From the NCBI GenBank assembly GCA_947445425.1, contig CANFFA010000021.1, forward strand, positions 1 through 13,502: DNA of 13,502 nucleotides, in the 5' to 3' direction. The position numbers and the translations under genes are program-made. Shown one piece after another: positions 8,329-13,502 of this stretch. Source of the stretch: Paludibacteraceae bacterium. GTDB lineage: Bacteria; Bacteroidota; Bacteroidia; Bacteroidales; Paludibacteraceae. The notes below the pieces were generated by a model. The model saw nothing but the letters and a program-made list of their open reading frames with translations, was not told the DNA's origin and searched no databases. The stretch's first letter is position 1, and each line of letters starts with the position of its first letter.

Positions 8329-8349
8329 CATCAAATAAAAAAAGACAAA

Positions 8350-9240
8350 ATGAACACACAAAAATTTTACCCTACCATTGTAATATCAGATGTGCACTTG
8401 GGCACAGAACATTCTAAAACAACTGAGTTAACAGACTTTTTACGTACAGTAAATTGCAATACACTGATCATGAATGGCGACATCATTGACGGATGGCATT
8501 TACAAAAAGGTGGAAAAGGGAAATGGAAAAAACAACATACTGAATTCTTCAAGGTCATCATGAAAATGATGGAGAACCACGGAACTAAAATAATTTATGT
8601 TCGCGGTAACCACGATGACTTTATAGATCATTTAGCACCGCTATCTTTTGGCAACTTAGAAATCGTAAATGATTATGTACATGAATCGCATGGTAAAAAG
8701 TACTATGTTATACATGGAGATATATTTGACAGCATTACTTCTCAAATGGTCTGGTTGGCTAAATTAGGGGACGTTGGTTATACCTTCTTATTGTGGGTAA
8801 ATAGACTTTACAACATCTATCGTGCCAAAAGGGGTATGGAATACTTCTCATTATCACAAAGTATCAAACAAAAAGTAAAATCTGCTGTATCGTATATTTC
8901 TGATTATGAAGGCGAATTAGTAGCATTGGCCAAAGCCCGTCATGCTGATGGCGTAATTTGCGGCCACATTCACCAACCTGCTAACACACACATGGACGGC
9001 ATTCATTACCTAAATTCAGGCGATTGGGTGGAAACGATGTCAGCTTTATTGGAACATGAAGATGGTACCTGGGAAGTGTATATGCACCGCAACAACAAAA
9101 CTATGGTTAAACCTATTGAACAAATCAAAATTTCTCAACCAAAACAAAGCAGCTTTAAAATAGCACTTTCTTATAATTTTTCAAACCTTTTCACCAAACC
9201 GGCTTATAAAGCTTCAGAAAATGCATTTGCTGCAGAATAA
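8350..9240 (+). CDS. LpxH-like metallophosphoesterase (UDP-2,3-diacylglucosamine diphosphatase family)
   Basis: The family is COG2908, calcineurin-like two-metal phosphoesterases that include LpxH of lipid A synthesis. With the ATG at 8350 the protein has 296 residues. The metal ligands are visible in order: SDVHLG (13-18), NGDIIDGWHL (42-51), RGNHDDF (85-91), IHGDIFD (121-127) and GHIHQP (205-210). The segment between about 132 and 185 is hydrophobic and basic and may form an insertion that contacts lipid, as the LpxH cap does. It is longer than E. coli LpxH (about 240 residues), so it may act on a different lipid or nucleotide-sugar pyrophosphate. An in-frame TTG at 8326 would add eight Lys-rich residues, but the ATG places the first beta strand at the usual distance from the N-terminus. 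The glycosyltransferase gene starts 45 bases downstream. Confidence 0.86.
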   Translation: MNTQKFYPTIVISDVHLGTEHSKTTELTDFLRTVNCNTLIMNGDIIDGWHLQKGGKGKWKKQHTEFFKVIMKMMENHGTKIIYVRGNHDDFIDHLAPLSFGNLEIVNDYVHESHGKKYYVIHGDIFDSITSQMVWLAKLGDVGYTFLLWVNRLYNIYRAKRGMEYFSLSQSIKQKVKSAVSYISDYEGELVALAKARHADGVICGHIHQPANTHMDGIHYLNSGDWVETMSALLEHEDGTWEVYMHRNNKTMVKPIEQIKISQPKQSSFKIALSYNFSNLFTKPAYKASENAFAAE

Positions 9241-9247
9241 TTGGCAA

Positions 9248-9287
9248 ATTAGCATATTAGCACATTAGCACATTATCAAATTATTAT
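9248..9287 (+). repeat. five 8-base degenerate tandem repeats ending at a start codon
   Basis: Successive octamers are ATTAGCAT, ATTAGCAC, ATTAGCAC, ATTATCAA and ATTATTAT. The last one overlaps the ATG (9286) of the glycosyltransferase gene. The array fills nearly the whole 45-base gap between the two genes, where a ribosome-binding region would be. I faintly recall similar ATTAGCAC-rich strings between genes of other Bacteroidota, but cannot confirm this. Confidence 0.75.
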
Positions 9288-10389
9288 GAAATATCTTTTT
9301 GTAGTTCAAGGAGAAGGACGTGGACACTTTACACAAGCTTTAAGCATGAAAAGCATGCTGGAAAGAAATGGCCACGAAGTCGTTGCAGTTATGGTGGGTT
9401 GCAGTGCAAAACGCAAACTACCGGGATTCTTTAGCGACAAAATAAACAGCGAAGTGGTGCAATTCCAAAGCCCCAACTTTCTGCCTACTCCAAAGGGGAA
9501 GAACTCTCCTTTGCTCATCAGCATTGCCTATAATTTAATGCTGCTGCCAGTTTATGTTACCAGCATGCTGACCATTCGTCGCACCATTAAAGAGAAACAA
9601 CCTGATGTGGTGATCAATTTCTACGAATTGATGTGTGGACTTACTTATGCTGCATTCAATCCAAAAGTACCCATGATTAGTGTTGCACACCAATACTATT
9701 TTACGACCCCTGACTTTAAATACGAAGGTGATGAGGCTTGGCAGTTTAAATTATTGAACTTCTATTCGGGACTTACCTCCCTAAATGCATCCAAGATTTT
9801 AGCCTTATCCTTTAGAGAAGAACGCAATTTACAGTATGGCAAAACCATTATCGTACCGCCATTATTAAGAGAAGAAGTGCTTCAAAAAGAGATAATAGAA
9901 GGTGATTATATTCATGGTTATATGCTCAACAGTGGTTATGCGAAAGAGTTAAGCGAATGGAGTAATGAAAATCCTGGACAAACCTTACATTTCTTTTGGG
10001 ACAAGAAAAATGTAAATGAAACGGAAGCCTTAACATCTGATTTAACCATGCACCAACTGAGTGATAGTCTATTTTTGGATTATATGGCAGGTTGTAAAGC
10101 CTATGCAACTACAGGTGGTTTTGAGTCGGTTTGTGAAGCCATGTATTTACAAAAACCAGTTTTAATGGTTCCAACACACATCGAACAGACTTGTAATGTG
10201 ATGGATGCTATTCGCTCAGGCGCAGGGGTTACCGCCAATGAATTTGAATTAGACCTTTTATTGGATTTTGTTCCAAAACACAATAAATCAATGGAATTCA
10301 GGAATTGGACACGCAATGCCGAAGCTCATTTTCTGTATGAATTGACCAGAATAGAATTTGAAGAAGAGAGTATTTTTGCAATGTTGTAA
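9286..10389 (+). CDS. GT-B fold glycosyltransferase (MurG/UGT-like)
   Basis: This is a 367-residue protein with a two-Rossmann (GT-B) layout. The N-terminal lobe opens with MKYLFVVQGEGRGHFTQALS; the GRGH loop at 11-14 corresponds to the acceptor-side glycine-rich loop of the MurG/GT28 group. The C-terminal lobe carries the donor-binding block TTGGFESVCEAMYLQKPVLM (275-294), followed by VPTHIEQTCNVMDAIRSGAG, which matches the 'GG.....EA...P....P...EQ..NA' pattern of UDP-sugar enzymes. A hydrophobic stretch around 75-97 could associate with the membrane, but there is no signal peptide. It is probably translated from the same mRNA as the LpxH-like phosphoesterase, suggesting joint work on an envelope lipid or glycolipid. 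Donor and acceptor are unknown. The codon immediately upstream context is an octamer repeat rather than a ribosome-binding site. Confidence 0.85.
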   Translation: MKYLFVVQGEGRGHFTQALSMKSMLERNGHEVVAVMVGCSAKRKLPGFFSDKINSEVVQFQSPNFLPTPKGKNSPLLISIAYNLMLLPVYVTSMLTIRRTIKEKQPDVVINFYELMCGLTYAAFNPKVPMISVAHQYYFTTPDFKYEGDEAWQFKLLNFYSGLTSLNASKILALSFREERNLQYGKTIIVPPLLREEVLQKEIIEGDYIHGYMLNSGYAKELSEWSNENPGQTLHFFWDKKNVNETEALTSDLTMHQLSDSLFLDYMAGCKAYATTGGFESVCEAMYLQKPVLMVPTHIEQTCNVMDAIRSGAGVTANEFELDLLLDFVPKHNKSMEFRNWTRNAEAHFLYELTRIEFEEESIFAML

Positions 10390-10401
10390 TTTATTCTAGA
10401 G

Positions 10402-10465
10402 ACGGGGTCTGTTTTGATTGTTAAGATGTGCATACCCATATCTCTACAATCAAAACAGACCCCGT
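10402..10465. repeat. 64-base near-perfect hairpin, REP/MITE-like
   Basis: Arms of exactly 20 bases, 10402-10421 (beginning ACGGGGTCTGTTTTG) and 10446-10465 (ending CAGACCCCGT), are perfectly complementary. Inside, after a two-base mismatch on each side, a further seven-pair stem (10424-10430 with 10437-10443, one G-T pair) closes on the loop CATACC. It starts 12 bases after the glycosyltransferase stop codon. There is no T-tract on either side, so it is not a standard intrinsic terminator, although it could block exonucleases or polymerase. The GC-rich tip sequence GGGGTCTG recalls REP-type palindromes. Confidence 0.9.
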
Positions 10466-10493
10466 AATCGTATTGTAACAAGTTCTTATTTCC

Positions 10494-10519
10494 TTTGAAA
10501 TAGTTATGACCTATTTTTG
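10494..10519 (+). promoter_or_regulatory. candidate promoter of the TonB-dependent receptor gene
   Basis: TATTTTTG at 10512-10519 is an exact TAnnTTTG -7 box. TTTG at 10494-10497 could be the -33 element, though the 14-base spacer is short. Transcription would begin about 20 bases before the ATG at 10546. The location between the hairpin and the receptor gene fits an independently transcribed gene. Confidence 0.5.
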
Positions 10520-10545
10520 CAGTGTATTAACAACTAAGATTAAAA

Positions 10546-13356
10546 ATGAAAAAAACTTTTGTAATTAAGCACTTTATCATTGCCCTATTTATTATTTCAC
10601 CGTCATTAATTTTCGCTGAGCAAAGCGTTAAAGGACATGTACTTGATAAGAAAAATAACGAAGCTTTAATTGGTGCAACGGTATTAGTAGAAGGAACAAC
10701 AAAAGCAACTTCGGTAGATATAGATGGTAATTATCGTTTGAATTTAGCTCCCGGAAAATATACTTTAATAGCATCATATGTCTCTTATCAGACACAAAAG
10801 ATTGCCAATGTAGAGATAAAATCCAATGAATCAACGGAATTAAACATTCTGATGGAAGAAGCCAGCTTGATGCTCAAAAGCGTTGAGATAGTCGCACAAC
10901 GCAGAACAGACACCGAACTATCCATGTTAAAAAGTGTACGTTCAGCAGTACAGGTAGTCAGTGGAATCTCTTCACAACAAATTGGAAAAACATTGGATAG
11001 AGATGCTTCTGAAGTTGTAAAAAGGGTATCAGGTGTAACAATACAAGACAATCGCTTTATCGTGGTGCGTGGATTGAACCAACGCTATAACAATGTATGG
11101 CTAAACAATGCAGCCACACCCAGTAGTGAAACGGATGTGAAAGCATTCTCTTTTGATGCCATTCCAAGTAGCATGATTGATAATTTACTCGTTTTCAAAA
11201 GTGGATCTCCAGAAATTGCTGCAGAAGCTACTGGTGGATTTATAAAGATTTCTACCAAAAATATTCCTGATGAAAACTTCTTGAACGTGGAATATGGTGT
11301 TGGATACAATAACGAAACAACGTTCAAAGATACTTACAGACTTCCCTCAAAACCACTAGACTTTATAGGATTGGGAAGTGATGCCAGAAGTATTCCGAAT
11401 GATTTTCCTGCAAACTTAGGTTCAACTACAACGTTAGAACAAATTGCGTCAAACCAAAGTGCTTTAAAATTATCCAACAATTGGGTGGCTCAACCCTATA
11501 CCGCTTTACCCAATCAAAAAGCATCCATTGCCTTTGGTAAAAAGTGGGCCTTGGAAAGTGGAGAGAAAATTGGTACCATTACTTCGTTTAACTACAGCAA
11601 CAATTACAGTACCCGTTCCAATATGACGAATAATGCTTATGAACGCATTGATCCCACTACTGAAAATCCAACTCCATCCTATACATATAAGGCAAATATC
11701 TACAACAATGAATACAAAGTGGGATTAATGCACAATTGGGCCTTTCAAAACACCAAAGGTTCAAAGTTTGAATTTAAAAATATATTTAATCAAACAGGGG
11801 TAGATAAGTCTGCAATGACAGAAGGATTGAACAACAATAGACAAAGATATTTCAAGTATTTTAGCAATCAATACTCAAGTCGCACCACCTATTCAGGGCA
11901 GTTGAGTGGAGATCATTTGCTGAATGAAGAGAAAGCCTCTAAAATAGACTGGAACCTTGGATTTGCTTATGCCAATAGAATTGAACCAGATCGTCAAAAC
12001 TGGAGTATGAACAAAAAACTAGAAACTGACAAGTTTGAATTCACCTTACCGACTGTTTCCAGTATCAATGAATTGGGAAGATTGTTTATGACCAATCATG
12101 AATTTGTAAATACTGTCGCTACCAATTACGAACAAAAGATTAAAATTGGAACCATTGAGTCAACCCTTAAGGCAGGTGAATATACAGAATTCAAAACAAG
12201 AAATTTAGCTGAAAGAAGTATTAATTACCGAAATTTAAACAATGGATTTTTAAGCAATGATAGTATCAACTCATTACCATTTAACGAACTCTTTACTTCA
12301 GCTAACCTTGGGCGGGACAAAGTTTTAACAGTGGAAGAGGCAACCAGTAAAGCCAATAGTTACCAGGCTAGAAACATATTATCAGCTGGCTATTTAGCAC
12401 TAAATCTACCCATCAAGCGCTTCAACCTTTACGGTGGTATACGTGCCGAATACAACCGTTTACTACTGGATGGTTATGAAGATGCCATAAAACCTGTATT
12501 AGTCGATAACCCGAGCTTTCACCTGTTCCCATCATTAAATGCAAGTTACAAACTTAGTCAAAATGGATTGGTTCGCTTTGCTTATGCACGTACCATCAAC
12601 CGACCAGAATTTAGGGAAGTATCTCCAATGTTGTATTATGATTTTACGGAAAAATTATCCGTAAGGGGTAATACAAAATTAAAAGAAGCATTGATTCAGA
12701 ATTTTGATGTGCGCTATGAGACCTATCCAACGCCAAATGAAACTTTTTCAGCTGCGCTCTTTTACAAACGTTTCGTTAACCCAATTGAGATGGTCAGCGC
12801 AGGAAGTAGTTCTGATTTCTCTTTCCAAAATGCACTGGGAGCCACCAATTTAGGCTTGGAATTGGAGATGAAAAAATCATTAGAAACACTCTTGAGTCTC
12901 CCCAATTTCAGTTTAAGCGTAAATGCATCTTATATCTACAGTAGGGTTGATTTTGAGAAAAGTGAAAGTGATCGCAGTCGACCCTTACAAGGACAATCAC
13001 CATTTGTTGTGAATACTGCACTATTTTACCAAAATGACAAATCAGGATGGTCTTCATCCATCATGTACAATGTGATGGGAAAACGTATCTTGGTAGCAGC
13101 TCAATTAAATCAAGGAGATGTAGCATCACCAGATATCTATGAAATGCCACGTCACGTAATTGACTTTACCTTGAATAAAAAAATAGGAAAGAAAATAGAA
13201 CTAAAATTAGGATTGAAAGATCTATTGGCCATGAACTTTGTGACACAACAAAACTATGAGTATGTGAAAAACGGTATATCAAAATCGGTTGATGTAAACA
13301 ACAGAACTTATAACTTAGGTAGAACAATAACCCTAGGGGCGGTTTGGAGATTCTAG
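10546..13356 (+). CDS. TonB-dependent outer-membrane receptor with carboxypeptidase-regulatory-like domain
   Basis: This is a 936-residue outer-membrane transporter powered by TonB. A signal peptide is clear (MKKTFVIKHF, hydrophobic core, cleavage likely after LIFA at residue 24). Residues about 27-105 form a CarboxypepD_reg-like domain (VKGHVLDKKNNEALIGATV, DGNYRLNLAPGKYTL). The plug domain follows at about 130-237, with DASEVVKRVSGVTIQD (153-168), VVRGLNQRYNNVWLN (173-187), AFSFDAIPSSMIDNL (200-214) and EATGGFIKISTK (227-238). The rest is a beta barrel of many aromatic-ended strands, including YGGIRAEYNRLLLDGYED and FAYARTINRPEFREVSP, ending in the Bam-type terminal strand LGAVWRF. Length and architecture are normal for Bacteroidota. 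There is no SusD partner gene next to it inside the window, so a glycan-specific Sus role is not supported; substrate unknown. Confidence 0.93.
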   Translation: MKKTFVIKHFIIALFIISPSLIFAEQSVKGHVLDKKNNEALIGATVLVEGTTKATSVDIDGNYRLNLAPGKYTLIASYVSYQTQKIANVEIKSNESTELNILMEEASLMLKSVEIVAQRRTDTELSMLKSVRSAVQVVSGISSQQIGKTLDRDASEVVKRVSGVTIQDNRFIVVRGLNQRYNNVWLNNAATPSSETDVKAFSFDAIPSSMIDNLLVFKSGSPEIAAEATGGFIKISTKNIPDENFLNVEYGVGYNNETTFKDTYRLPSKPLDFIGLGSDARSIPNDFPANLGSTTTLEQIASNQSALKLSNNWVAQPYTALPNQKASIAFGKKWALESGEKIGTITSFNYSNNYSTRSNMTNNAYERIDPTTENPTPSYTYKANIYNNEYKVGLMHNWAFQNTKGSKFEFKNIFNQTGVDKSAMTEGLNNNRQRYFKYFSNQYSSRTTYSGQLSGDHLLNEEKASKIDWNLGFAYANRIEPDRQNWSMNKKLETDKFEFTLPTVSSINELGRLFMTNHEFVNTVATNYEQKIKIGTIESTLKAGEYTEFKTRNLAERSINYRNLNNGFLSNDSINSLPFNELFTSANLGRDKVLTVEEATSKANSYQARNILSAGYLALNLPIKRFNLYGGIRAEYNRLLLDGYEDAIKPVLVDNPSFHLFPSLNASYKLSQNGLVRFAYARTINRPEFREVSPMLYYDFTEKLSVRGNTKLKEALIQNFDVRYETYPTPNETFSAALFYKRFVNPIEMVSAGSSSDFSFQNALGATNLGLELEMKKSLETLLSLPNFSLSVNASYIYSRVDFEKSESDRSRPLQGQSPFVVNTALFYQNDKSGWSSSIMYNVMGKRILVAAQLNQGDVASPDIYEMPRHVIDFTLNKKIGKKIELKLGLKDLLAMNFVTQQNYEYVKNGISKSVDVNNRTYNLGRTITLGAVWRF

Positions 13357-13369
13357 AATAGGATATTTC

Positions 13370-13412
13370 AAATTAAAAGGGCTTGCAGAATATCTGCAAG
13401 CCCTTTTAATTT
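13370..13412. terminator. bidirectional intrinsic terminator
   Basis: Bases 13370-13389 pair perfectly with 13393-13412 (20 bp, core AAAAGGGCTTGCAGA with its complement) around the three-base loop ATA. T-rich sequence follows on the plus strand, and the outer AAATTAAAA gives a T-tract on the minus strand. It lies 13 bases after the receptor stop codon and also sits just beyond the stop of the convergent partial gene on the right. Confidence 0.93.
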
Positions 13413-13457
13413 TTAAAGAAACTAGAACATCAAACAAAAAATGTACAAATTATGATC

Positions 13458-13502
13458 TTAATTTTCTTCAAAACAATATCCATATCCTAGACGTGTAACC
13501 AC
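13458..13502 (-). CDS. C-terminal end of a convergent gene, possibly an OmpR-type response regulator
   Basis: Read from the window edge on the minus strand, the codons give VVTRLGYGYCFEEN followed by TAA at 13460-13458. Fourteen codons are too few for a firm call. The pattern (V.T..G.GY.FEE, then stop) resembles the last beta hairpin of winged-helix OmpR/PhoB response regulators, which usually end near V.GVGYRFEE. The shared two-way terminator between this stop and the receptor gene supports a real convergent gene here. The 5' part lies outside the window. Confidence 0.5.
   Translation of the reverse strand: MVTRLGYGYCFEEN

Noticed and set aside
8326..8349. TTG start giving an N-terminal extension MHQIKKDK on the LpxH-like protein
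   Set aside because: The extension is Lys-rich and adds nothing to the fold, the ATG at 8350 gives the expected N-terminus, and the TTG overlaps a possible -7 element.
9306..11327. Several minus-strand frames of 60-87 codons opposite the glycosyltransferase and receptor genes
   Set aside because: They lie wholly inside well-supported genes on the other strand, lack recognisable motifs, and have the composition expected of antisense shadows.
1..13502. CRISPR arrays, tRNA, rRNA genes or riboswitches
   Set aside because: No regular spacer-separated repeats, no cloverleaf or rRNA sequence, and no leader structure matching a known riboswitch were seen. The only arrays are the short octamers at 9248-9287.

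Overview
The window looks like a piece of a Bacteroidota chromosome. The DNA is AT-rich, and the genes lack clear Shine-Dalgarno sequences. Two of the candidate promoters carry exact TAnnTTTG -7 boxes of the Bacteroidota type. The largest right-hand gene is an outer-membrane TonB-dependent receptor with an N-terminal carboxypeptidase-regulatory-like domain, an architecture typical of that phylum. Genus cannot be decided from the sequence.

Left part (about 1-4930, all minus strand). Reading in the direction of transcription: a broken remnant of a REP-associated tyrosine transposase (RAYT) with a REP-like hairpin in its own reading frame; a DUF1905/YdeI-like protein; a small class I SAM methyltransferase; a DUF4256 protein; and a full-length RapA (SWI2/SNF2 ATPase that recycles RNA polymerase). 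The last four are closely spaced (gaps of about 59, 15 and 36 bases) and may be cotranscribed. I see no evidence that they form one pathway.

Middle part (about 4958-8053, minus strand). A polyphosphate operon: ppk1 (polyphosphate synthesis), then 20 bases later a short Ppx/GppA phosphatase (polyphosphate or pppGpp hydrolysis), closed by a clear intrinsic terminator. A roughly 300-base AT-rich divergent intergenic region precedes it and holds two candidate promoters for ppk1.

Right part (about 8350-13412, plus strand). An LpxH-like metallophosphoesterase and a GT-B glycosyltransferase form a likely two-gene unit, separated by a run of 8-base tandem repeats that ends at the second start codon. 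Then comes a 64-base near-perfect hairpin of REP/MITE type, a promoter, and a 936-residue TonB-dependent receptor ending in a perfect 20-bp-stem terminator. The last 45 bases hold the C-terminal codons of a convergent minus-strand gene, possibly a winged-helix response regulator.

Most genes are recognisable housekeeping or envelope genes. The less ordinary material is in the repeats: two unrelated REP-like hairpins, the RAYT relic and the octamer array. A RapA closely resembling the enterobacterial protein, in a Bacteroidota setting, is also notable. I found no convincing new multi-gene system.
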